47,960 bases of DNA, taken from positions 1-47,960 of the forward strand of contig JAMPGL010000031.1 of NCBI GenBank assembly GCA_023663945.1. The letters are read 5' to 3'. Shown one piece after another: positions 32,891 to 41,055 of this stretch. The position numbers were made by a program, and so were the translations under genes. The notes beneath the pieces are model-generated. The model did no database searches. It was not told the origin of the DNA and saw only the letters and a program-made list of their open reading frames with translations. The stretch is from Lachnospiraceae bacterium. GTDB lineage: Bacteria; Bacillota; Clostridia; Lachnospirales; Lachnospiraceae. The first letter of the stretch is position 1. Every line of letters starts with the position of its first letter.

Positions 32891-33564
32891 GTAAAAGCAG
32901 GATCATTGATATGAGGCAGATCAATAAAGGCTATATGCTGGGCATGGATAAGGTTCCGGTACTGAAGAATGTGGATTTTCTGGTGGAGAAGGGGGAATTT
33001 GTAGCGATACTTGAACCTTCCGGTTCGGGGAAGACCACCTTGATGAACATTATGGGATGCATGGATGTGGCGGATTCGGGGGAATATTATCTGGACGGGC
33101 AGCCTGTCCACAGCATGGCGGAAAAGGAACTGGGGGCAATCCGCAACCGGGAAATCGGTTTTATTTTCCAGAACTATCAGTTGATACCCACCTACAACAT
33201 CATGCAGAATATTATTATGCCTCTGGTGGTGCGCGGGATGACTACGAAAGAGGCGGAAGCAAAGTGCCTGCCTGTCATTAAAATGCTGGGGATCAGCCAC
33301 AGGCTGAAACATAAACCTTCGGAACTTTCAGGAGGGCAGAAGCAGAGGGTATCCATAGCAAGGGCGCTGGTGGGAGAGCCGGTATTGCTCCTGGCAGACG
33401 AGCCTACGGGCGCTTTGGATTCGTCCAGCGGAAAAGATGTGCTGGAGCTGTTCGAGCAGCTTCATGAGATGGGAAATACGATTGTAATGATCACACATGA
33501 TTTGAATGTGGCAAAGGCGGCGGAAAGGATTGTCCATATCGTAGATGGGTGTCTGGAGCAATAG
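32887..33564 (+). CDS. MacB/LolD-type ABC transporter ATP-binding protein
   Basis: The 225-residue product has the ABC signature LSGGQKQR, Walker B VLLLADEPTGALDS, Q-loop IFQNYQLIPTYN and H-loop MITHD, as in the antimicrobial-peptide and macrolide export group. The Walker A reads EPSGSGKTT: the first glycine of the GxxxxGK loop is Glu, one base change (GAA for GGA) from the norm. Activity may be reduced. CGGAGG precedes the ATG. Its permease partner upstream survives only as the C-terminal part of the chimera, so the transporter looks incomplete unless another permease serves it. Confidence 0.88.
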   Translation: MSKSRIIDMRQINKGYMLGMDKVPVLKNVDFLVEKGEFVAILEPSGSGKTTLMNIMGCMDVADSGEYYLDGQPVHSMAEKELGAIRNREIGFIFQNYQLIPTYNIMQNIIMPLVVRGMTTKEAEAKCLPVIKMLGISHRLKHKPSELSGGQKQRVSIARALVGEPVLLLADEPTGALDSSSGKDVLELFEQLHEMGNTIVMITHDLNVAKAAERIVHIVDGCLEQ

Positions 33565-33568
33565 TCAT

Positions 33569-34768
33569 CTATAGTTCAACTAAAAAGGTATTGATATTGT
33601 TCTTGCTTTCCACCCATATTTTACCTTTGTGCCTTGTAATGATGGTTTCCGCGATAGAGAGTCCAAGACCAAAGCTGCCGGTTCGGGTTCTTGCTTTATC
33701 GGCGCGGTAAAAGCGTTTAAAAAGATTCTTCAGATCATTTGCAGATATTTCCTCTCCTTCATCAGATACCGATAACAGGCAGTGTCCTTTACCATGCTTT
33801 TGTAAGGTTACCCATGTAGTTCCTTTTTCACGGGAATATTTTTGGGCATTATCCAACAGGATATCTATGACTTGGCGAAGCTGTCCGGCATCGCCATTTA
33901 CCCTTATGTTCTCTGAAATATCTGTATGCAGAGTAAGACCTTTTTCAAAAAATATAGGTTCAAACGGGAGGATTGCGTCAGAAACAAGCCCACTGAAATC
34001 TACGGAAGAAAAAACAGTTTTATTCTGTACATTGTCAGCTCTGGCAAGTTCCAGCATCTGCTCTACCAGATTACGCATCTGCTTTGACATGGTAAGAATG
34101 CTGGAAGCAAATGTGGAGCGGTTCAGATCATCATAATCCGGATTCTGCATCAGCTCTGCATTTGTCATAATTACAGTCAGAGGAGTCTTTAATTCATGGG
34201 AGGCGTCAGCAATAAACTGGCGCTGCTGTTCCCAGGCCTTATCAACAGGTTTTATGACCCAATTGGCAAGCAGAAGGCTGATACCAAGAAAAACGAGAAA
34301 GCAGGCGATACCGATCAGGATACAGTTCCGTATCAGATTACTCAGAGTTGCCAGTTCATTGGAAATATCAGCATAAACGATGATCTGGCTGATGGAAGTG
34401 CTTGTGCGGTAAAAACGGAGGTTATATGCATCAATCGTGCCGATACGGTCAGAAGAAGAAAAGGCAGCATCAATAAGGTCTTCCAAAAAATCCTCATCAG
34501 AAAGGTCATAATATCCGCCGCCTGTTGCGATCAAATCCCCCTGTATGTTTAACTCAAGGGCAAAATATGGCAGACGCACATCCTCCTGCATTTCACTGGG
34601 CAGATAAATCAGAAAAGGGTTGCTTGCGATATTCTGCATCATATTGATGCTATTATTTTCCAGATTTATTTTTGTAAAGAAATAAATCAGCGACATAATG
34701 ATACAGAGCATAATGGTCACGATGCTCATGGTGATCGCTATAAATTGGAAGCGGAGCTTTTTGGTCAT
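33569..34768 (-). CDS. Sensor histidine kinase (CiaH-like by context)
   Basis: A 399-residue membrane kinase. Two membrane helices (residues 10-32 and 148-170) flank an extracytoplasmic sensor of about 115 residues. A HisKA domain has phospho-acceptor His191 in ADASHELKTPLTVIM. The HATPase_c N, G1, F and G2 boxes are DNAQKYS, SDEGEEI, KRFYRADKARTRTGSFGLGLSI. It starts 19 bases after the response-regulator gene on the same strand, so the two form an operon. The signal is unknown; envelope stress is inferred from the shared boxes in front of htrA. The final residues (NNINTFLVEL) fit a normal end. Confidence 0.9.
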   Translation of the reverse strand: MTKKLRFQFIAITMSIVTIMLCIIMSLIYFFTKINLENNSINMMQNIASNPFLIYLPSEMQEDVRLPYFALELNIQGDLIATGGGYYDLSDEDFLEDLIDAAFSSSDRIGTIDAYNLRFYRTSTSISQIIVYADISNELATLSNLIRNCILIGIACFLVFLGISLLLANWVIKPVDKAWEQQRQFIADASHELKTPLTVIMTNAELMQNPDYDDLNRSTFASSILTMSKQMRNLVEQMLELARADNVQNKTVFSSVDFSGLVSDAILPFEPIFFEKGLTLHTDISENIRVNGDAGQLRQVIDILLDNAQKYSREKGTTWVTLQKHGKGHCLLSVSDEGEEISANDLKNLFKRFYRADKARTRTGSFGLGLSIAETIITRHKGKIWVESKNNINTFLVEL

Positions 34769-34787
34769 ATGTGTATTACCATCCTTT

Positions 34788-35462
34788 TTAATTATCTACT
34801 ACTTCTAAATGGTAGCCCATTCTGCGGATTGCCTCAATATGAATATTGGAGCCTATGCTCGCTAGTTTCTTGCGCAGAAAGCCCACATAAACTTCTACAT
34901 GGTTTTCCACTGCATCGGAATCATAGCCCCACACCCTTGCCAATATGACTTCCTTGGAGAGATTGCGGCTGCCCGATTGGAGAAGGAAGCGCATAATATC
35001 AAATTCTTTTGCAGAGAGCCGGACAGAGTTTGCCCCGCATACCAGCATACCGGAAGACAAGTCTAAGGATGTATTGCCATAAGCAACTTCATTTACCTGT
35101 GTCCCCTGCCGGCGCAGCAGTGCATTGATACATGCCAGAAGTTCTCTGGTGTCAAAGGGCTTGGTCAGATAATAATCGGCTCCGGCGTTCAATCCTGTAA
35201 TGCGGTCTTCCAGCCCTGATTTTGCTGTCAGCATCAGAATAGGGGTTCCGCATTTTTGGGAACGAACCTTTCTGGCAACTTCATAACCGTTCATTTTAGG
35301 CATCATCACATCCAGAATCAAAAGATCATAGATACCCAGCTCTGCATATTCTTCTCCGGTTTCACCGTCATAAGCAACTTCGACCTCAAATCCTTTATTT
35401 GACAATAGTGTCTGAATGGAATCTGCCAGAAGTTTTTCATCTTCAATTACAAGTATTTTCAT
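34788..35462 (-). CDS. OmpR-family response regulator (CiaR-like by context)
   Basis: The 224-residue product has a receiver domain with the acidic pocket (IEDE), phospho-acceptor Asp51 in LLILDVMMPKMNG, switch residue in MLTAKS and Lys in TKPFDTRE. A C-terminal winged helix follows (SLDLSSGMLV, VRLSAKEFDIMRFLL, VWGYDSDAVENHVEVYVGFLRKKL). It activates or represses target promoters by binding direct repeats as a dimer. The promoter upstream (35511-35528) carries TTTCAG-N5-TTTCAG, also present before 35647 and htrA, so autoregulation is likely. It is the first gene of the operon with the kinase. Confidence 0.92.
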   Translation of the reverse strand: MKILVIEDEKLLADSIQTLLSNKGFEVEVAYDGETGEEYAELGIYDLLILDVMMPKMNGYEVARKVRSQKCGTPILMLTAKSGLEDRITGLNAGADYYLTKPFDTRELLACINALLRRQGTQVNEVAYGNTSLDLSSGMLVCGANSVRLSAKEFDIMRFLLQSGSRNLSKEVILARVWGYDSDAVENHVEVYVGFLRKKLASIGSNIHIEAIRRMGYHLEVVDN

Positions 35463-35510
35463 AATGGTTTCTCCCGCATAATCCTTTTCTTATTATAGTA
35501 TATCCGAATG

Positions 35511-35528
35511 CTGAAATGAAACTGAAAA
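35511..35528 (-). promoter_or_regulatory. Response-regulator box in front of the two-component operon
   Basis: On the minus strand it reads TTTTCAGTTTCATTTCAG, that is, TTTCAG-N5-TTTCAG with an 11-bp period. The -10-like TATACT/TATAAT sequence lies just downstream on that strand. Confidence 0.65.
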
Positions 35529-35559
35529 AGAGAATACTGCCGCTGAAAATTTGTATGCT

Positions 35560-35577
35560 TTTCAGTATTGTTTCAGC
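35560..35577 (+). promoter_or_regulatory. Response-regulator box in front of the receiver/RelA chimera
   Basis: TTTCAG-TATTG-TTTCAGC with the same 11-bp period as the boxes at 35511 and 36090. TATGAT follows nine bases downstream as a -10 box. Confidence 0.65.
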
Positions 35578-35646
35578 GTCATATGCTATGATGACGTTTA
35601 AAGAAGCGTTTTTTGAATGAAATTATGTCAGGAAAGGAGTGGGCTT

Positions 35647-36054
35647 ATGAGATTATTATTGGCTGAGGATGAAGTGGCACTGTCAAGGGTGCTGGGAACT
35701 ATTTTGGAAAAGAATGATTATTCGGTGGAAGCTGTATATGACGGTATATCCGCGCTGGAGCATCTGGAAACAGAGATTTACGATGGCGCCATATTGGATA
35801 TTATGATGCCGGGGACGGACGGTATTACTGTCCTAAAAAAAATAAGGAAGAAAGGAAACAGGATGCCGGTCATACGCACGATGGCGATAGACTTCTGGGC
35901 AACGCTGGAACATGAACTGAAATATAAGAAGAAAATCCCATGTGAGGAATTGATCCGGAAAGAACTGAAAAGATGCGCGGATGAGATCTCCGCCACGGAT
36001 ATATCCATGCAGACAATCCGGGATATGCTGGAAAATGGATTTTGTGAGGGATAA
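35647..36054 (+). pseudogene. Chimera: response-regulator receiver fused to a RelA/SpoT-type synthetase C-terminus
   Basis: The ATG at 35647 follows AGGAAAGGAG. Residues 1 to about 76 are a receiver domain (LLAEDE, phospho-acceptor Asp in GAILDIMMPGTDG, ending at RMPVI). The expected TAK and KPF motifs and the DNA-binding domain are missing. From RTMAIDFWATLEHELKYKKKIP onward the sequence matches the C-terminal part of small alarmone synthetases/RelA-SpoT proteins, without the catalytic core. The junction is near 35875. Neither half should work alone. The promoter with its regulator box is intact, so the scar is probably transcribed. Confidence 0.7.
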
Positions 36055-36089
36055 GCAGGACACAGAAAGTTCATTTTTTTAGCCTGTAT

Positions 36090-36122
36090 TTTCAGTCTTA
36101 TTTCAGCAATGCAGATTATACT
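36090..36122 (+). promoter_or_regulatory. Regulator box and -10 element of the htrA operon
   Basis: TTTCAG-TCTTA-TTTCAGC begins at 36090, and TATACT at 36117-36122 follows nine bases after it. The spacing matches the box at 35560. Transcription would start near 36129, where the large inverted repeat begins. Confidence 0.65.
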
Positions 36123-36128
36123 GGCAAT

Positions 36129-36229
36129 ATAGTAAACAACATAACTAATTTCTGTTTCCGGTTCTTGCAAAACCCATATGCGTTAGCTTTTGCAAGTCCG
36201 AAAACGAAATTATTAATGTTGTTAACTAT
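36129..36229 (+). repeat. Long imperfect inverted repeat in the htrA leader
   Basis: The left arm (36129-36172) and right arm (36188-36229) are about 43 bases each and pair with few mismatches; the ends are ATAGTAAACAACAT and ATGTTGTTAACTAT, and the apex is CTTGCAAAA with TTTTGCAAG. It begins at the predicted transcription start and ends 30 bases before the start codon. It could be a MITE-like insertion or a structured 5' leader. Confidence 0.7.
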
Positions 36230-36258
36230 AGAAACACAAGGAGAAAGGAGACTTCGTT

Positions 36259-37611
36259 ATGGATAACAATTTATATGAAAACGTGTATGAAAATGTGTAT
36301 GAAAACAAAACAGACCCGGCAGAGGGAACAAAGGCAAAAAAGAATTGGAGCGGAAAGAAGGTTGCTGTGCTGGCCTTGTGCTGCATAGTTTTGGGAGGAG
36401 CCATAGCAGGCAGCGGAAGTTATTTTTACATGCACAGGCAGAACCAGGAAAGCGTAAAGAATGCAGAGAAACTGCCGGTATCTACCGTTATGGAGGGCGT
36501 CAGGGAAAAATCGGTGATTGATGTAACTCATATTGATACCAGCAAAGAGATGACACAGGCAGAGGTTTATGCTGCCAATGTCAATTCCACAGTGGGTATT
36601 ACCACATCAGTCACAACTAATTATTGGGGATTTCAGACCACATCCGCGGCAGCCGGTTCCGGGTTTATTATTACAGATGACGGATATATCGTAACCAACT
36701 ATCATGTGATCGAAAATTCGAATTCCATTAAGGTTTCCCTTTATGACGGCACCTCTTATGAGGCGGAGTTGATTGGTTATGACGGGAGCAATGATATTGC
36801 AGTGCTTAAGGTTGACGCGAAAGGGCTTACGCCGGTGGTGCTGGGTGATTCTGATAATCTGAATGTAGGTGACAGCGTAGTTGCCATTGGAAACCCATTG
36901 GGAGAATTGACGTTTTCCCTGACGTCCGGGGCAGTCAGCGCATTGAATCGGGAAGTTACTTTTTCCAACAACATGACAATGGATCTGATTCAGACAGACT
37001 GCGCCATCAATTCAGGGAATTCCGGCGGCGCCCTGTTTAACCTTTACGGGGAAGTGATCGGGGTTACGAACGGCAAGTATTCCAGTTCCGGAATGGGAAG
37101 CACCTCCATTGATAACATAGGTTTTGCGATACCGATCAGCCATGTGAAGGGGATTGTAGAGAGTATTATAGAAAATGGATATATTGCAAAGCCTTACATA
37201 GGTGTGACCGTCATGGATGTGAGTGAAGAAACGCAAAGTTATGGACTGCCCAAGGGCGCAGCCGTTAAGGAGATTACGGAGGATAGCCCGGCATCGAAGG
37301 CGGGACTTAAGGAAAATGATATTATCACGGAGGTCAACGGAAATGAGATAGACGGCAGCAGAGGGCTTGTAAATGCGATCGGGAATACTTCTGCAGGAGA
37401 TGAAGTGACGCTTACTGTTTATCGACAGGGGAAATCCGTTGAGATAAAAATTGTAGTCGAGGAAAAGGTACAGTCAGCTAAGGCAGATGAAGAAGCAAAG
37501 CAGCAGGCGGAACAACAGTCGCAGCAGCAGATAGAGCAGCAGCCGGAACCGCAGAATGGACAGGAAGGACAGATGTTTCTTCCATGGGGCAGTTGGTTCG
37601 GAAACTGGTAA
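36259..37611 (+). CDS. htrA: HtrA/DegP-like membrane-anchored serine protease
   Basis: A 450-residue protein: a cytoplasmic N-terminus with a YENV repeat, a membrane anchor at residues 34-58, a trypsin-like domain with His149 (NYHVIEN), Asp179 (SNDIAVLKV) and Ser255 (NSGNSGGAL), and one PDZ domain from about residue 310 (KPYIGVTVMD, SPASKAGLKENDIITEVNG). The tail is Gln-rich and ends in WGSWFGNW. The protease degrades misfolded exported proteins on the outer face of the membrane. AAAGGAG precedes the ATG. The upstream regulator box links it to the neighbouring two-component system, as in CiaRH-htrA of streptococci. Confidence 0.93.
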   Translation: MDNNLYENVYENVYENKTDPAEGTKAKKNWSGKKVAVLALCCIVLGGAIAGSGSYFYMHRQNQESVKNAEKLPVSTVMEGVREKSVIDVTHIDTSKEMTQAEVYAANVNSTVGITTSVTTNYWGFQTTSAAAGSGFIITDDGYIVTNYHVIENSNSIKVSLYDGTSYEAELIGYDGSNDIAVLKVDAKGLTPVVLGDSDNLNVGDSVVAIGNPLGELTFSLTSGAVSALNREVTFSNNMTMDLIQTDCAINSGNSGGALFNLYGEVIGVTNGKYSSSGMGSTSIDNIGFAIPISHVKGIVESIIENGYIAKPYIGVTVMDVSEETQSYGLPKGAAVKEITEDSPASKAGLKENDIITEVNGNEIDGSRGLVNAIGNTSAGDEVTLTVYRQGKSVEIKIVVEEKVQSAKADEEAKQQAEQQSQQQIEQQPEPQNGQEGQMFLPWGSWFGNW

Positions 37612-37682
37612 TTTTACAGCAGGAGGAAAGTTTGTACTTCGCGGTGCAGACTTTCAGGCTGAGAGAAAGGAAAGGATATAGC

Positions 37683-38771
37683 ATGATAACAGTTGAGCAT
37701 TTAACAAAACGGTATGGGGATTTTACAGCTGTCAGTGATTTGTCTTTTGAGATTGAGGAGGGGCATATATATGGCTTCTTAGGTCCTAATGGCGCAGGAA
37801 AATCCACCACAATGAATATTATGACGGGGTGTTTGTCGGCTACGGAAGGATGCGTGAAGATTGGCGGGCATGATATTTTCGAGGAGCCTGATAAGGCAAA
37901 GAGGCTGATTGGATATCTTCCGGAGCAGCCGCCTCTTTATATGAATGAAACGCCTGTAGAGTATTTGAAATTTGTCGGGGAAGCAAAAGGCATAAAAGGG
38001 CAGAAGCTGGTTGAACAGATAGAAAAGGTAATTGCGCAGACGAGACTGGAAGATGTAAAAAACCGCTTAATTTCAAAACTTTCAAAAGGATACAGGCAGA
38101 GGGTTGGAATCGCGCAGGCATTGCTTGGCAACCCCAAAGTTATTATTCTGGATGAGCCGACCGTAGGGCTTGACCCCATACAGATTATTGAAATCCGTGA
38201 CCTGATCGGACAGCTTGGTCAGGAGCATACGGTCATATTGAGTTCCCATATTCTTTCGGAAGTGCAGGCGATCTGTGAGAAAGTTCTTATCATCGCCAAA
38301 GGGAAACTGGTGGCGTTTGACGAGCCGGAGAATCTGGAAAAACTTCTGTTGGCAGCCAATTCTGTTTCTTTTACTGCAGAGGCAGAAACGGATGAGATTG
38401 ATGGGATTTTAACCGAAATGGAAGCTGTCGCCGACTGGCGGATGAAAAAGCTGGAAAACGGCGGTATCCATGTAGATGTGCAGATTGAATACGGAGAAGC
38501 ATCTGACGTCTGCCGCAGTATCTTTTTTGCCTTTGCGGACAAGGGAAAGGCGCTTTTGGAACTGACGAGCAAAAAAGCGAATCTGGAGGATGTATTTATT
38601 GAACTGACGGAAAGTGATGTGGCAGAAAATAATGCAATAGGAAGCGGCTCAGAAATGACAAGGACAGAAGAAAATGAAACAAGGGAGCAGAAAACAGGAG
38701 AGAAAATTATCATAAAAGAGGAAGATATTGAGATGAATGAAACCGAAGAAAGCGAGGTGGAAAATAAATGA
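37683..38771 (+). CDS. ABC transporter ATP-binding protein (GldA-like)
   Basis: A 362-residue ATPase with Walker A GPNGAGKST, signature LSKGYRQRVGIAQALLG, Walker B VIILDEPTVGLDP and H-loop LSSHIL, typical of the Gld/NatA group. An acidic C-terminal extension (about 45 residues, rich in Glu, Thr and Lys) is unusual. The ATG at 37683 follows GAAAGGA, 71 bases after the htrA stop. It overlaps the permease gene by four bases (ATGA). It powers the downstream permease pair; the substrate is unknown, and envelope-linked export is the usual guess for this group. Confidence 0.9.
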   Translation: MITVEHLTKRYGDFTAVSDLSFEIEEGHIYGFLGPNGAGKSTTMNIMTGCLSATEGCVKIGGHDIFEEPDKAKRLIGYLPEQPPLYMNETPVEYLKFVGEAKGIKGQKLVEQIEKVIAQTRLEDVKNRLISKLSKGYRQRVGIAQALLGNPKVIILDEPTVGLDPIQIIEIRDLIGQLGQEHTVILSSHILSEVQAICEKVLIIAKGKLVAFDEPENLEKLLLAANSVSFTAEAETDEIDGILTEMEAVADWRMKKLENGGIHVDVQIEYGEASDVCRSIFFAFADKGKALLELTSKKANLEDVFIELTESDVAENNAIGSGSEMTRTEENETREQKTGEKIIIKEEDIEMNETEESEVENK

Positions 38772-39631
38772 TTGCTGTATTAAAACATGAACTATCCAGT
38801 TATTTCCATTCCCTGACAGCTTATATTTTTGGGGCATTTCTATTAGCTTTTGTGGGAATAGGAGCCATGATATATAACATTCAGCAGGCAGTAGCGAATT
38901 TTGAATATGTGCTCAGGTTTGTCAGTCTTGTTTTTGTGGTGCTTATCCCGGTCCTGACAATGAAGGTAATCGCTGAGGAGCGGAAACAGAAGACAGACCA
39001 GCTTCTTTATTCACTGCCGCTTACAACCACACAGGTGGTAGCTGGAAAATATCTGGCATTGCTGGTCATTTATTTTATTCCATTGTGCCTTGTTTCCGTA
39101 TATCCGCTGATCTTTGCGCAGTTTGGGGAAGTATATCTGCTGACTTCCTATGGTTCCCTTGCGGCATTCTTCCTTATGGGGGCGGCGTTGATTGCCATCG
39201 GCACGTTTATCTCATCGCTGACAGAGAACCAGGGATTTGCGGCGGGCATTGCAATACCACTGCTGTTGTTCAATTATTACAGTGTCCGCCTGGCGGAGCA
39301 TGTTTCGTCAACGGCTTTGGGCTCTGCGCTGGCTTTGCTTGTCCTCAGCATTCTCCTGGGGGTAGTGATCCGTGTCCTGACAAAAAATGAGAATGTGGCA
39401 TATGCAGTATCCATTATTTTGATAGGGGCGATATGTATCACATACTTTATGGACAGTAAGGTGTTTGAGGGGCTGCTGCCCAAGATTATGACGAAACTGT
39501 CGCTTTTTGAACGGTTTTATACATTTGTATCCGGCGTTTTTGATATGACTGCGGTTGTCTACTATCTGACAGTGGTTGCCTTTTTCCTGTTTCTGTCGGT
39601 GCAGTCGCTGGAGAAGAGGAGGTATAACTGA
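38768..39631 (+). CDS. ABC-2-type permease (GldF-like)
   Basis: A 287-residue integral membrane protein with six hydrophobic helices. The start MIAVLKHELSSYFHSLTAYIFGAFLLAF and the segment MKVIAEERKQKTDQLLYSLPLTTTQVVAGKYLA are typical of the GldF/ABC-2 subfamily. The start overlaps the ATPase stop, and the stop overlaps the ATG of the GldG-like gene. It forms the membrane channel of the complex encoded by the neighbouring genes. Confidence 0.9.
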   Translation: MIAVLKHELSSYFHSLTAYIFGAFLLAFVGIGAMIYNIQQAVANFEYVLRFVSLVFVVLIPVLTMKVIAEERKQKTDQLLYSLPLTTTQVVAGKYLALLVIYFIPLCLVSVYPLIFAQFGEVYLLTSYGSLAAFFLMGAALIAIGTFISSLTENQGFAAGIAIPLLLFNYYSVRLAEHVSSTALGSALALLVLSILLGVVIRVLTKNENVAYAVSIILIGAICITYFMDSKVFEGLLPKIMTKLSLFERFYTFVSGVFDMTAVVYYLTVVAFFLFLSVQSLEKRRYN

Positions 39632-41055
39632 TGAAAGAAAAGAAACTCGGAAACCGCATCGCCATGCAGGGCGGTTCCTATTCGCTTATTATTACGGCAA
39701 TCGTGCTCGCCATATTGATTGCGGTGAACATTCTGGCGTCGGCGCTGCCGAAAACGCTGACACAATATGATATCAGTTCCAGCAAATTGTATTCTGTCAC
39801 CAGCAACACAAAGGTAGTGCTGAATGCCCTGGAGAAAGATGTAACGATTTATTGGATCGTGCAGTCCGATAAGGAAGATGATGTGATAGACAATTTATTA
39901 GCCAAGTATGAGAGCCTGTCGGAACATATCGAGGTAGTCAAAAAGAATCCGGATGTCTATCCGACTTTTGCGGAGCAGTACACTTCGGAAGAAATAGCGA
40001 ATAACAGCCTTGTTGTTGAGTGCGGGGAACGGAGCCGGTTCATTGGCTACAATGACATTTATCTTCAACAGCCAGATATGGTGTCCTATTCTTACAATGT
40101 TTCCTTTGACGGGGAGGGCGCGATCACATCCGCAATCGACTATGTGGTAAATGAGGATCAGCCTAAAGTGTATGTATTGGAAGGACATGGGGAGGAAGAA
40201 CTTTCCGCAGTGCTCAAGGAACAGATTGAAAAAGAGAATATAGAGCTGAGCAATTTCTCCCTGCTGACTGCGGATGAGATTCCGGAAGATGCCGATGGCA
40301 TTCTGATCTATGCTCCTGCCAGCGATATATCGGAGGAGGAAAAGAATCTGCTTGCAGAGTATGTTTCGGGCGGCGGAAAACTGATGGTGATGGCAGGACC
40401 GACGGAAGACGGCACATTGTCCAACCTTTACAGTATCCTGGCGGATTATGGCGTGGAGACGGTAGACGGGGTTGTGGTGGATACCGACCGGGGGCACTTC
40501 GCATTTCAGGCACCGTACATCCTTCTGCCGGATATTGCCAGCAGTGAGATCACTGATCCTCTGATTGAGGAAAATTATTATGCGATCATGCCGATTGCGC
40601 AGGGGCTTGTGGTGCAGGAGACAGGTTCAGAGGCGGTGACGCAGCTCCTTACCACGTCGGAATCTTCTTTCAGCAAGAGCGCCGGGTATGCATTGTCCTC
40701 CTATGAGAAGGAAGAGGGAGACACAGACGGTCCGTTTGCACTGGCGGTTTCGGTTGTGGCAGAGAACGAGGGCAGGATTGTATGGTTTGCCTCGTCACAC
40801 TTTATGGATGATATGTATAACGCCTATTCGTCCGGCGCAAATCTTGATATGGCAATGAATGCCATGTCCTCCATAATAGGGGAAAGTGAAGCGGTGGCTA
40901 TCCGCAGTAAATCGCTGAATTATAATTACCTTACCATCAGTGATTCCACTTCTTCTTTCTTAAAAACAATTATGATCGCGGTATTTCCTCTGGTGTATCT
41001 GGGAATTGGAATCTGTGTGACAGTGGGGAGGAGGAGAACAAATGAAGCGAAATAA
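39631..41055 (+). CDS. GldG-family ABC transport auxiliary protein
   Basis: A 474-residue protein with an N-terminal membrane helix (SLIITAIVLAILIAVNILASAL), a large extracytoplasmic domain of the ABC-transport auxiliary type (YDISSSKLYSVTSNTKVVLNAL, PKVYVLEGHGEEELS, DGILIYAPASDISEEEKNLLAEYVSGGGKLMVMAGP) and a C-terminal membrane helix before an RRR tail. GldG proteins pair with GldF in a transporter of unclear cargo. The start overlaps the permease stop by one base (TGATG) and the end overlaps the DUF4340 gene. Confidence 0.9.
   Translation: MKEKKLGNRIAMQGGSYSLIITAIVLAILIAVNILASALPKTLTQYDISSSKLYSVTSNTKVVLNALEKDVTIYWIVQSDKEDDVIDNLLAKYESLSEHIEVVKKNPDVYPTFAEQYTSEEIANNSLVVECGERSRFIGYNDIYLQQPDMVSYSYNVSFDGEGAITSAIDYVVNEDQPKVYVLEGHGEEELSAVLKEQIEKENIELSNFSLLTADEIPEDADGILIYAPASDISEEEKNLLAEYVSGGGKLMVMAGPTEDGTLSNLYSILADYGVETVDGVVVDTDRGHFAFQAPYILLPDIASSEITDPLIEENYYAIMPIAQGLVVQETGSEAVTQLLTTSESSFSKSAGYALSSYEKEEGDTDGPFALAVSVVAENEGRIVWFASSHFMDDMYNAYSSGANLDMAMNAMSSIIGESEAVAIRSKSLNYNYLTISDSTSSFLKTIMIAVFPLVYLGIGICVTVGRRRTNEAK

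Noticed and set aside
39898-40497. 199-residue minus-strand open frame
   Set aside because: It is antisense to the GldG-like gene, which has clear family motifs and coupled neighbours.
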